Shown here piece after piece: positions 8,471 through 16,209 of a stretch of DNA of 64,000 nucleotides. The notes beneath the pieces are model-generated. The model saw nothing but the letters and a program-made list of their open reading frames with translations. It did no database searches and was not told the origin of the DNA. Both the position numbers and the translations under genes were made by a program. This DNA is from AP-15 sp963789025. GTDB lineage: Bacteria; Pseudomonadota; Alphaproteobacteria; ATCC43930; CGMCC-115725. The stretch covers positions 62,001-126,000 of the forward strand of contig CAWBIT010000007.1 in the NCBI GenBank assembly GCA_963789025.1. Direction: 5' to 3'. Positions within the stretch are counted from its first letter, which is position 1; every line of letters begins with the position of its first letter.

Positions 8471-9013
8471 CTATGGACCTCGTGCGGGCTCGTCCATTGG
8501 CTGCAGCTCGAAGACCGGGTAACGCGGCGCCAGATCATCGAATGCTTCCACCGGCGATCCTTTCGGTACCGGGAAGAAGCGCTGCACCTCGCCTGCGAAT
8601 CGGTCGAGATAGGCTTTGAGGATCGGCGAACGCCTGCCGGGGGGAACTTCGCGCACTGCATAGCGGCGGTGGCGCATCGCGCGGACGAGTACGACTTCGC
8701 CTGCCGTGCGGGCATTGCGCACCCAGTTGGAGTTGCCGCGAGCGCAGACCAGATAGCGGCGACCCTCGAATTCGATCGGGTCCACCGGCAGCCTGAATGT
8801 CCTGCCGCTCTTTCGCCCGCGGACTTCGAGAGCGTAAAAGTGGCCTCGGATCAGCCCAATCCAAACGAGGCAAACGAGGACGCGGCCAAAGATGCGCTCG
8901 ACGGCGCCCGGCCTGAAATAGCTTTGCGAGGTCTCGGGCAAGTCTATTCTCCCGCGTGGTCCGCCACGGAATACTGCCAGCCATCTCGTAATCGGGCATG
9001 GTCGCGATGGCAA
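8471..9013 (-). CDS. Nitroreductase / deazaflavin-dependent oxidoreductase family protein
   Basis: 180 residues from a TTG; the true start is uncertain because no good ATG is available. The core YALEVRGRKSGRTFRLPV and YLVCARGNSNWVRNARTAGEV is the split-barrel motif of the DUF385/Ddn family, which binds F420 or another flavin-like cofactor. FGRVLVCLVWIGLIRG near residue 45 is hydrophobic and may anchor the protein at the membrane. Many proteobacterial members have no known cofactor. The coding starts of this gene and the plus-strand VOC gene are within about 60 bases of each other. Confidence 0.72.
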   Translation of the reverse strand: MPSRPCPITRWLAVFRGGPRGRIDLPETSQSYFRPGAVERIFGRVLVCLVWIGLIRGHFYALEVRGRKSGRTFRLPVDPIEFEGRRYLVCARGNSNWVRNARTAGEVVLVRAMRHRRYAVREVPPGRRSPILKAYLDRFAGEVQRFFPVPKGSPVEAFDDLAPRYPVFELQPMDEPARGP

Positions 9014-9072
9014 ATTACTCGCAGGCCCGGTATATTCGCCCGCTGGAAGTCCCGAGCCGAAGGAGCATGACG

Positions 9073-9666
9073 ATGGCTGATGGCACCTCTTCGATCGTAC
9101 CGACGACGCCTGCCGAGGCGGTCACCCCGCGCGGCGTCAACCATCTCGTCATCAACGTGCGCGACATCGAGGAGTCGCACAAATTCTGGACCGAGACCCT
9201 CGGCTTCAAGCAGGTCGCCTACTCGAAGCGCCGTAACGGCAAGATGCGCTTTTACAGCGGCGACCACGACGGCCGCATGAACCACCACGACATCGCGCTG
9301 TGCGAGAACCCGAACCTGCCGAAGCCGCCGGCAAACTGGTCGATGTTCGACCAGCCGGTCGCGATCAACCACATCGCGATCACCATGCCGAACCGCGAGG
9401 CGTGGCTGAAGCAATTGGCCTGGCTGCGCGCGAAGGGTGTCAAGTTCGAGCGCCGCGTCAACCACGGCATGACGCACAGCCTCTATATCGTCGATCCTAA
9501 CGGCTACGGCGTCGAGGTGCTCTACGAATTGCCGCGCGAGGTCTGGGGCGACAACATTCAAGGCGCGATCGACTACGCCGAGCCGGTGCCGACCGAAGGC
9601 GACGAAGCCTTCCTCGACGACACGAACTACCCGATGTTCGGCGCCGCGGAGAAAGCCGCCGAATAA
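9073..9666 (+). CDS. VOC family (catechol 2,3-dioxygenase-like) protein
   Basis: 197 residues from ATG 9073, preferred over ATG 9067 because the AAGGAG at 9059-9064 is then at a normal distance. Two beta-alpha-beta-beta-beta modules are visible. The metal ligands of extradiol dioxygenases can be placed: His in VNHLVINVRDIE, His in INHIAITMPN, and Glu in YGVEVLYELPRE. The protein may therefore be an Fe(II) or Mn(II) ring-cleavage enzyme or a related lyase. No aromatic catabolism genes lie next to it, so the substrate is open. Confidence 0.8.
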   Translation: MADGTSSIVPTTPAEAVTPRGVNHLVINVRDIEESHKFWTETLGFKQVAYSKRRNGKMRFYSGDHDGRMNHHDIALCENPNLPKPPANWSMFDQPVAINHIAITMPNREAWLKQLAWLRAKGVKFERRVNHGMTHSLYIVDPNGYGVEVLYELPREVWGDNIQGAIDYAEPVPTEGDEAFLDDTNYPMFGAAEKAAE

Positions 9667-9739
9667 CGCCCTGGCGTCGTAGGGCGGAAAAAGCGAAGAG
9701 GCTAGGCCGAATTGGAACGAAGGGCTGCATAACTGGCTT

Positions 9740-9854
9740 GCGTCCTTCGAGACGCGCCCTTTGGGCGCTCCTCAGGATGAGGGTGAGGCTTTGATGGCAT
9801 TGAGGAAGTTCCTCATCCTGAGGAGGGCGCGAAAGCGGTCGTCTCGAAGGACGC
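9740..9854. repeat. Palindromic intergenic repeat, family B (inverted pair)
   Basis: The outer arms are GCGTCCTTCGAGACG at 9740-9754 and CGTCTCGAAGGACGC at 9840-9854, an exact inverse pair. Inside are CTCAGGATGAGG and CCTCATCCTGAGGAG, again inverse to one another. It lies just upstream of the truncated toxin copy. This REP-like sequence is widespread in rhizobial-type genomes. Confidence 0.85.
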
Positions 9855-9945
9855 ACCGCGCCGCTCCAGCCAACCATGGATTTCTTGCCCGGCCTCGAAG
9901 CGCATTCCACCATATCTCATCGTCTTGATCGCGGGCGATGGTGTT

Positions 9946-10218
9946 CCTGCGTTGTGCGAACGAGGCGGACGGATGACGCCAGCAAATAGCAGCGAATACA
10001 TAGCTTTGCTCGAAACACTGGATGTCGTGGTCGATGACGAGACGCCCTCACGCGCTCTCGGCCGGGTGCTCGATCTCGCGCGCGCGGAATGGCTCACGGC
10101 TTATAGTGCCGCTTATCTGGAGCTGGCGATGCGGCTCGGTATTCCGCTCGCATCGAAGGACGCCGATCTGTGCGATGCCGCCGAACGCCTTGGTGTCACC
10201 GTGCTCAGGGCCGCTTGA
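9946..10218 (+). pseudogene. Truncated PIN-domain toxin (vapC-like), copy 1
   Basis: This is the C-terminal half of the toxin at 12513-12932. SRALGRVLDLARAEWLTAY, LASKDADLCDA and LGVTVLRAA match the intact copy almost residue for residue. The N-terminal half, with the first catalytic Asp (LVLDASVALSW), and the antitoxin gene are missing here. A frame open from 9925 could be expressed but would lack part of the active site. The 16-base GTCTTGATCGCGGGCG at 9922-9937 recurs at 12214-12229 upstream of the intact antitoxin, so copy 1 looks like a duplicate that lost roughly 420 bases. Confidence 0.8.
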
Positions 10219-10221
10219 CGC

Positions 10222-11015
10222 ATGGGCCAGTTTTACGAGCAAGCGGGCTCGCTTTTCGTCGAGGCCTATGACGCATTCTACAGCAGCTCGGGGCCGAACA
10301 TCGCGGGCGATGTGGCGTTCTATGAACGCGTTTCCCGTGAGGCCGGCGGGCCAGTCCTCGAGCTCGCCTGCGGCACTGGGCGCATTGCCTTGCCGCTGGC
10401 CAATGCGGGATTGCACGTTACAGGCGTAGACCGATCGGAAGCGATGCTAAAGATCGCGCGATGCAAGCTCGCCGCGCTTCCCGCCTCGGTGCAGGAACGT
10501 CTGAGCTTAGTCAATCAGACATGAGCGCGCTGAATTTGGGCCGGCGCTTTGGCTTTGTCTTTGTGCCGTTTCGTTCGTTTCAGCACCTGCTGACGATCGA
10601 TCTGCAAAGAAAATCTTTGGAGGCCATTCGCCGTCATCTTGAGCCGACCGGCCGGTTGGCCCTTCACCTGTTCGATCCTCGTCTCGACTGGCTGATCGAC
10701 CCGCATGTCGCTTTGCCGGGGCTTTCCGGCACACATCCTGAGACCGGGCGCCGCTATGTCGGCGAGATTCTCCAAACGAATTTCGACCACCTCGACCAAA
10801 TTCGCCGTGATCTCTGGCGATACGCCGAAATCGGGCCCAATGGCGAAGTCCTTGCCGAGGACACTCGCGAGATGTCCCTGCGTTGGACTTATCGCTGGGA
10901 GCTGCACCACCTGCTCAACCTCTGTGGTCTGGCGGTCGAGGCGGAGTACAGCGATTTCGCCGGGTCTGCCCCGGCCTATGGCAAGGAGTTGATCCTTGTC
11001 GCGCGCGTCGCATGA
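10222..11015 (+). pseudogene. SAM-dependent methyltransferase, copy 1, frameshifted
   Basis: The upstream part gives 100 residues (MGQFYEQAGSLFVEAYDAFY, then VLELACGTGRIALPLANAG) and stops at 10524. The rest continues one frame over from DMSALNLGRRFGFVFVPF to the end at 11015. Beside the intact copy at 12936-13730, copy 1 reads CAGACATG where copy 2 reads CAGGACATG, so one G has been lost at about 10517-10519. Apart from this the two copies are close throughout. The gene starts three bases after the toxin fragment, as in copy 2. Confidence 0.85.
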
Positions 11016-11040
11016 CGCCTCCGAGCTCTCTTCCATCTGA

Positions 11041-11530
11041 TCAGGTCAACCCGAAAGGCCGCGCCTTCAGCGAGAGAAACAAGGGAATGCGGGTCCAGCG
11101 CTGCAAGCTGTTCCCATCGCCGGCAGCCGGAACGGGTTCGTGGAGAGACGTGATCGCAAGACCGGCGCCTTCCAACGCGCTCGCGTAGGTAGGGGGTCCC
11201 GGACGCGATGACGTAGTCGTCAGCCGATCGCGCCTCCTTGGCGGCATTCACAAGTTCGCCGACAGGGTCCGATGCGGTCACTCTGTAGCCGCAGGCCTTC
11301 AGCTCGCGCGAAACTCGCCCCTCCCCGCACCCTATGTCGAGCGCTTCGCCTTTGCCGCGACCAATGAAAGCAATCAAGGAGTCCCGATAACCCCAGAACG
11401 CGTCGTGATTTGGGGCCCGCACCCATGCGATCCACTCAGCGGCAACGCGGGACCAATGCTCGTGGTCGGCAGTTCTGCGCCAGTCCCGCGCTCCCTGTTC
11501 CCGCTGTTTTATCTGGTCGAGATCAGGCAT
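11041..11530 (-). pseudogene. SAM-dependent methyltransferase with internal deletion and frameshift
   Basis: From ATG 11530 the frame encodes a normal methyltransferase N-terminus: DHEHWSRVAAEWIAWVRAP, then GEALDIGCGEGRVSRELKA and VTASDPVGELVNAA. Homology is lost after ADDYVIASG. In another frame, to the stop at 11041, a typical family C-terminus appears: TYASALEGAGLAITSL and LFLSLKARPFG. The middle of the enzyme, including motif III, is absent, so about 80-90 residues have been deleted at roughly 11185-11215 and the frame has been shifted. Not expected to be functional. It is convergent with copy 1 of the other methyltransferase. Confidence 0.7.
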
Positions 11531-11545
11531 CGGCAACTCATTCAA

Positions 11546-11579
11546 TCGCAATTGCGCCCGCGTGCGGGTGCAATTGCGA
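11546..11579. repeat. 34-base near-perfect palindrome between divergent genes
   Basis: The arms are TCGCAATTGCGCCCGC (11546-11561) and GCGGGTGCAATTGCGA (11564-11579), inverse except for one base, with a two-base loop. The element lies between the broken methyltransferase and the TfoX-domain gene, in the space where promoters are expected. It could be an operator or a repeat remnant. Confidence 0.6.
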
Positions 11580-11647
11580 TAACCTGTTCCGGTTGAGCAT
11601 CATCGGTCAGTCGGCTAGAAAAACCGGTAACAATGGAAAACTGATCG

Positions 11648-12010
11648 ATGGCTGTCGATGAGGATCTCGCCGAGCGCGTGCGCGCCGTTCTCGGCACGAC
11701 CGCTGCAGTGCGGGAAGTAAGAATGTTCGGCGGGCTGTGCTTCGTGCTGAACGGCAACATGCTTGCCGGAACATCAAAGCGCGGCCTCCTCGTCCGCGTT
11801 GGCAAAGACCAACACGCCGATGCACTGGCGCGGCCCGGCGCAAAGCCCATGGAAATGGCGGGGCGGTCGATGGCGGGCTATATTTTCGTCGATCCGGCTC
11901 CACGTGACGAGCAAGCGTTACGGGACTGGCTCGAGCTGGCGATTGCCTTCGTGGAGACCCTGTCCCCAAAGCTCCCAAAGTCGAAGTCGCGGCGGGCTAA
12001 GACCAAATAA
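11648..12010 (+). CDS. TfoX/Sxy N-terminal domain protein
   Basis: 120 residues. The MFGGLCFVLNGNMLAG block, followed by LLVRVGKDQHADAL, MEMAGRSMAGYIFVDP and a lysine-rich tail, is typical of stand-alone TfoX N-domain proteins. The family is named after the competence regulator of gamma-proteobacteria, but short alphaproteobacterial members have no demonstrated role in competence. The start is the first ATG after an upstream stop. It lies in the spacer between the two toxin-methyltransferase copies. Confidence 0.85.
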   Translation: MAVDEDLAERVRAVLGTTAAVREVRMFGGLCFVLNGNMLAGTSKRGLLVRVGKDQHADALARPGAKPMEMAGRSMAGYIFVDPAPRDEQALRDWLELAIAFVETLSPKLPKSKSRRAKTK

Positions 12011-12276
12011 GACCGTAACGTTCGCGGTGCGCCAATCGCGTGGAAGACGTTTTGCGCGCTTGAAGCGCCTGCAGATTTTCTTCGAGCCGGCGTTGGTGAG
12101 CTAAATAGCTGTCTCCGAGCGAGGCTTAGAGATCCCTTCGGCACCGCGGAGACACCTGCCCAATAGCGTTGCACACCCTTCACGGCCGAAGCTGTTCGGC
12201 CCGTTCGCACTAGGTCTTGATCGCGGGCGGTCAGCGGGCCATCTTCAGACCGGTAGTAGACTGGTCGGAATGAGCA

Positions 12277-12516
12277 ATGCCCACGAACATCGGCGCTTAC
12301 GAGGCCAAGACGCATCTGCCTGCCCTGCTCGAGCGGGTTGCTCAGGGAGAACGGTTTACGATCACCAAGCACGGGCGCCCTGTTGCGCGCCTCGTGCCGA
12401 TCGAGCGAACAGGCCCCGATCGTCGGCGCGAAGCGATCGAGCGGTTAAAGCTGTTCCGTGAAGGCCAGACCTTGGACGTTCCGGTCAAGCAGCTCATCGG
12501 TGAAGGTCGGCAGTGA
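12277..12516 (+). CDS. Type II antitoxin, Phd/YefM-like
   Basis: 79 residues beginning MPTNIGAYEAKTHLPALLER, with GERFTITKHGRPVARLVPIE, the prevent-host-death fold that binds operator DNA through its N-terminal half. The C-terminal part (RLKLFREGQTLDVP) should wrap around the toxin. The stop overlaps the toxin start as GTGA at 12513-12516, the usual translational coupling. Such pairs repress their own promoter, which must lie in the preceding 260 bases. Confidence 0.88.
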   Translation: MPTNIGAYEAKTHLPALLERVAQGERFTITKHGRPVARLVPIERTGPDRRREAIERLKLFREGQTLDVPVKQLIGEGRQ

Positions 12517-12932
12517 CGGAGCTTGTCCTCGATGCCTCCGTCGCCCTCTCCTGGTGCTTCAAGAACGAAGCGACCACCGCCGGCGATCGAGTGCTGGAGC
12601 GTCTTGCCGACGAGGCAGCTTCCGTTCCGGCAATATGGCATCTCGAAATAGCGAACGTCTTGGCTCTGAGCGAGCGCCGCGGGCGGATCACACAAGCGAA
12701 CAGCAGCGAATTCATAGCCTTGCTGGAAACCCTGGTCATCGTCATCGATGAAGAGACGCCATCGCGCGCTCTCGGCCGTGTGCTCGATCTCGCGCGCGCC
12801 GAACGGCTGACGGCGTATGATGCCGCCTATCTGGAACTGGCAATGCGGCTCGCCGTTCCGCTCGCATCGAAGGATGCCGATTTGTGCGATGCCGCCGAGC
12901 ACCTCGGCGTAACCGTGCTCCGGGCCGCTTAA
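12513..12932 (+). CDS. PIN-domain ribonuclease toxin (VapC type)
   Basis: 139 residues from a GTG that overlaps the antitoxin stop. The acidic PIN residues are visible: Asp in LVLDASVALSWCF, Glu in IWHLEIANVLALSE, Asp in LTAYDAAYLELAMR, and Asp in LASKDADLCDAAEHLG. PIN toxins are Mg-dependent endoribonucleases that cut tRNA or rRNA when freed from the antitoxin. This is the intact partner of the fragment at 9946-10218. A methyltransferase gene follows three bases later. Confidence 0.9.
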   Translation: MTELVLDASVALSWCFKNEATTAGDRVLERLADEAASVPAIWHLEIANVLALSERRGRITQANSSEFIALLETLVIVIDEETPSRALGRVLDLARAERLTAYDAAYLELAMRLAVPLASKDADLCDAAEHLGVTVLRAA

Positions 12933-12935
12933 CGC

Positions 12936-13730
12936 ATGGGCCAGTTTTACGAGCAAGCGGGATCGATTTTCGTCGATGCCTATGACGCATTCTATAGCAG
13001 TTCAGGGCCGCAGATCGTGGGCGATCTGGCCTTCTATGAGCGCATTGCGCGTGAGGTCGGCGGGCCTGTCCTCGAGCTCGCGTGTGGCACTGGGCGCATT
13101 GCCTTGCCGCTGGCCGAAGCGGGGTTGCAAGTTATAGGTATCGACCGATCGGAAGCCATGCTGACGATAGCGCGACGCAAGCTCGCCGCGCTTCCCGCCT
13201 CGGTGCAGGGACGTACAACGTTAGTTGATCAGGACATGAGCGCGCTGGATTTGGGTCGGCGCTTTGGCTTCGTCTTCGTGGCCTTTCGTTCCTTCCAGGC
13301 TCTGTTGACAATCGATCTACAAAGAAAATCGCTGGAGGGCATTCGGCGACATCTGGAGCCAACCGGCCGATTGGCGCTTCACTTGTTCGATCCTCGTCTC
13401 GACTTGCTGATCGATACAAACATAAGACTGCCGGGGCTTTCCGGCACCCATCCTGAGACCGGGCGTCGCTATGTTGCCAGGATTCTGCGAACCAATTTCG
13501 ACCACCTAAACCAACTTCGCCGGGATCTCTGGCGATACGCCGAAATCGGGCCCAACGGCGAGGTGCTAGCGGAAGACACTCGCGAGATGACCCTCCGATG
13601 GACCTATCGCTGGGAACTGCATCACCTGCTCGAGCTCTGTGGCCTCACAGTCGAATCGGAATACAGCGATTTCTTCGGATCTGCGCCAGCTTACGGCAGG
13701 GAACTCATCCTGGTGGCGAAAGTTGCGTGA
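12936..13730 (+). CDS. SAM-dependent methyltransferase linked to the toxin-antitoxin pair
   Basis: 264 residues, class I fold. The SAM motif is PVLELACGTGRIALPLAEAG, followed by VIGIDRSEAMLTIARRKLA and a motif II region LDLGRRFGFVFVAFRSFQ. The C-terminal half includes FDPRLDLLIDTN and TLRWTYRWELHHLLELCGL, seen in uncharacterised methyltransferases acting on small molecules. It begins three bases after the toxin stop and is very probably translated from the same transcript. Copy 1 at 10222 keeps the same spacing. No substrate can be named. Confidence 0.8.
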   Translation: MGQFYEQAGSIFVDAYDAFYSSSGPQIVGDLAFYERIAREVGGPVLELACGTGRIALPLAEAGLQVIGIDRSEAMLTIARRKLAALPASVQGRTTLVDQDMSALDLGRRFGFVFVAFRSFQALLTIDLQRKSLEGIRRHLEPTGRLALHLFDPRLDLLIDTNIRLPGLSGTHPETGRRYVARILRTNFDHLNQLRRDLWRYAEIGPNGEVLAEDTREMTLRWTYRWELHHLLELCGLTVESEYSDFFGSAPAYGRELILVAKVA

Positions 13731-13829
13731 ATTTCACGGATGTCGCTTGCCCGCGCATCTCTGATATCTGCGCACGGCCGCCGTACCGCACTGATGCTGA
13801 CCCACGCCGCTGCTGGCACAGGACAAGCG

Positions 13830-16151
13830 TCAGCCTCTCGTGGCTTCGCGCATTGCGCGCCAGATGCGTTGGGGGGTGGCGGGCATCGGCACATCGGTGA
13901 CGCCGAGCGGGGCGAGAGCGTCTAGGATTGCGTTCATTACTGTGGGGGTCGAGGCGACGGTGCCGCCTTCGCCGACGCCTTTGGCGCCGAGCGGGTTTGT
14001 CGTGCTCGGGACGGGGCTGAAATCGACGGTGACCTGCGGCAGCGTGTCGGCGCGCGGGATGCCGTAATCCATCAGAGTGCCAGTGAGCAATTGGCCGCTG
14101 TCGCGATCGTAGACGACGTCCTCGGAGAGCGCTTGCCCCGCGCCTTGCGCGATGCCGCCCATGATCTGGCCTTTCGCCAATAATGGGTTGATCACGGTGC
14201 CGCAATCGTCGACGACGGTGTAGCGGTCGAGTTCGACCGAGCCGGTCTCGGGGTCGATCTCGACCTCGCAGATGTGGCAGCCATTGGGGAAGCTCGGCAC
14301 ATCGGAGGAGAAGGCGCCGGCGCCCTGCAGGCCGACGCCGAGCTCCGAGGGCAGACCGACCGGGATGAACGACATCTGCGCGACTTGGCCGATCGGCATC
14401 GACCGGTCGGTGCCGGCGATCGTGAAGGCGCCGTCGGCAAAGGCGATGTCGGCCGCGTCGGCCTCCATGAAATGCGCCGCAAAGCGCTTGCCGCGCTCGA
14501 TGACCTCGTCGGCCGCGGCGCGCAATGCGCTGCCGCCGATCATCATGCTGCGCGAGGCGTAAGTGCCGCGGCCGATCGCGATCTCGTCGGTGTCGGCCTG
14601 CAACAGATGGATCTTGTCGTCGGGCACGCCGAGCCAGTCCGCGGCCATCTGCGCATAGCTCGTCTCGTGCCCTTGCCCATGCGACAGGGTGCCGGCGAGG
14701 ATCGTCAATTCGCCTGACGGGTCAAAACGCAATTCCATGCGCTCATTGAAGACGCCGGTATTGTCGACGTAATAGACGATGCCGCGCCCGCGCAATTTGC
14801 CTGCGGCCTCGCTCTGGGCGCGCCGCGCGGTGTAGCCGTCCCAGTCGGCCAGGGCCTGGCATTTGGCCAGCGCCGCGCCGTAGTTGCCGGTGTCGTATAT
14901 CCAGCCTGTGCGCGTCTCGTAGGGATATGCGTCGGGGCGGATCAGGTTCTTCTGGCGCAATTCGGCCGGATCGATGCGCATCTCGCGCGCTGCCTGGCCG
15001 ACGAGCCGCTCCATGATGTAGACGGCCTCGGGGCGGCCGGCCCCGCGATAGGGCACGGTCGGCGCTGTATTGGTGAGGACGAGGCTGCTCGTGACGGATA
15101 CCGCTGGGATCTCGTAGACGGTCGACGCGAGCTTCAGCGAGAACAGGATCGGGATCGCGCCGGCACCCTCGATATAGGCCCCGACGTTGTGCGAGCCGCT
15201 CCAGCGCAATGCCAAAAACTTGCCGTCCGGGTCGAGCGCCAGCTCGGCGGCGACATTCTGGTCGCGCCCGTGATAATCGCCGAGCAACGCCTCGGAACGC
15301 GACGGTATCCATTTGACCGGCCGGCCGACGCGGCGCGCGGCCCAGACTATGATCGCCTCTTCGGGGTAGACATTGCCCTTCATGCCAAAGCCGCCGCCGA
15401 CATCGCGGGCGACGACGCGGATGCGGCTTTCGGGGATATGCAGGATGTGATGCGCCAGCGTCTGGCGGACGCCGTGCACGTTCTGCGTGCTGCTGTAGAG
15501 CGTGTAACGCCGAGTACCGGGATCGTAATCGGCAATGCAGCCGCGCGGCTCCATTGTAACGGCCGTGAGCCGGTTGTTGTAGAGCGAGAGCCGGGTGACG
15601 TGATGCGCCCGCGCGAACGCCGCTTCGACCGCACCCTCATTGCCCATGCGCATCGTGAAGGAGGTGTTGTTGGCGGCGCCGTCATGGAGCAATGGCGCGT
15701 CGGGGCGCACCGCATCCTCGGCATGCACCACCGCGGGCAGGATCTCGTAATCGACCGACACCAGCTCCGCCGCATCGCGTGCCTCGGCTTCGGTCGCGGC
15801 GATCACGACCGCGACCCGCTCGCCGACATAGCGCACGCGGCCCTGCGCCAAGGGCGGGCGCTTGGTGCGGTATCCCTCGGCCCCGCCCATGTCCTCCGCC
15901 ATGACCTCAGGGTCGAGTGTGCCGAGCCCGTCGGCTGCCCAATCCTCACCCGTCAGGACGGCGTGGACACCCGGCATCTGCTCCGCCACAGCCTTGTCGA
16001 CCGCGCGGATCCGCGCGTGCGCATGCGGCGAGAACACAAGGACGGCGTGTGCCTGGCGAACAAAATCGATGTCCGCGACATAGCGCCCCCGCCCGGTCAG
16101 AAACCGGGCATCCTCCTTGCGCGTAACCGGTTGTCCGATGCCGAACCGCAT
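13830..16151 (-). CDS. Xanthine oxidase-family molybdopterin-binding subunit (CoxL-like, form II)
   Basis: 773 residues, the full length of a CoxL-type large subunit. The N-terminal GIGQPVTRKEDARFLTGRG and the YVGERVAVVIA block form the a/b hammerhead; VARDVGGGFGMKG and the C-terminal GAKGVGEGGTVAS (with the catalytic Glu) bind the Mo-cytosine cofactor. The active-site loop reads VPYRGAGRPEA, the AYRGAGR form of type II enzymes, not the Cys-containing loop of true CO dehydrogenase. A different aldehyde or N-heterocycle is therefore the likely substrate. No FAD (CoxM) or 2Fe-2S (CoxS) subunit lies beside it, so it must pair with subunits encoded elsewhere. Confidence 0.88.
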   Translation of the reverse strand: MRFGIGQPVTRKEDARFLTGRGRYVADIDFVRQAHAVLVFSPHAHARIRAVDKAVAEQMPGVHAVLTGEDWAADGLGTLDPEVMAEDMGGAEGYRTKRPPLAQGRVRYVGERVAVVIAATEAEARDAAELVSVDYEILPAVVHAEDAVRPDAPLLHDGAANNTSFTMRMGNEGAVEAAFARAHHVTRLSLYNNRLTAVTMEPRGCIADYDPGTRRYTLYSSTQNVHGVRQTLAHHILHIPESRIRVVARDVGGGFGMKGNVYPEEAIIVWAARRVGRPVKWIPSRSEALLGDYHGRDQNVAAELALDPDGKFLALRWSGSHNVGAYIEGAGAIPILFSLKLASTVYEIPAVSVTSSLVLTNTAPTVPYRGAGRPEAVYIMERLVGQAAREMRIDPAELRQKNLIRPDAYPYETRTGWIYDTGNYGAALAKCQALADWDGYTARRAQSEAAGKLRGRGIVYYVDNTGVFNERMELRFDPSGELTILAGTLSHGQGHETSYAQMAADWLGVPDDKIHLLQADTDEIAIGRGTYASRSMMIGGSALRAAADEVIERGKRFAAHFMEADAADIAFADGAFTIAGTDRSMPIGQVAQMSFIPVGLPSELGVGLQGAGAFSSDVPSFPNGCHICEVEIDPETGSVELDRYTVVDDCGTVINPLLAKGQIMGGIAQGAGQALSEDVVYDRDSGQLLTGTLMDYGIPRADTLPQVTVDFSPVPSTTNPLGAKGVGEGGTVASTPTVMNAILDALAPLGVTDVPMPATPQRIWRAMREATRG

Positions 16152-16209
16152 GATCGCTCTCCCGAGGTCGCGTCTGAGCTTACCTCATCAGGATTCCCCG
16201 GGTCAGGAT

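Noticed and set aside
13830..16151. CO dehydrogenase (form I CoxL)
   Set aside because: The active-site loop is YRGAGR, lacking the Cys of form I, and coxM and coxS are absent.
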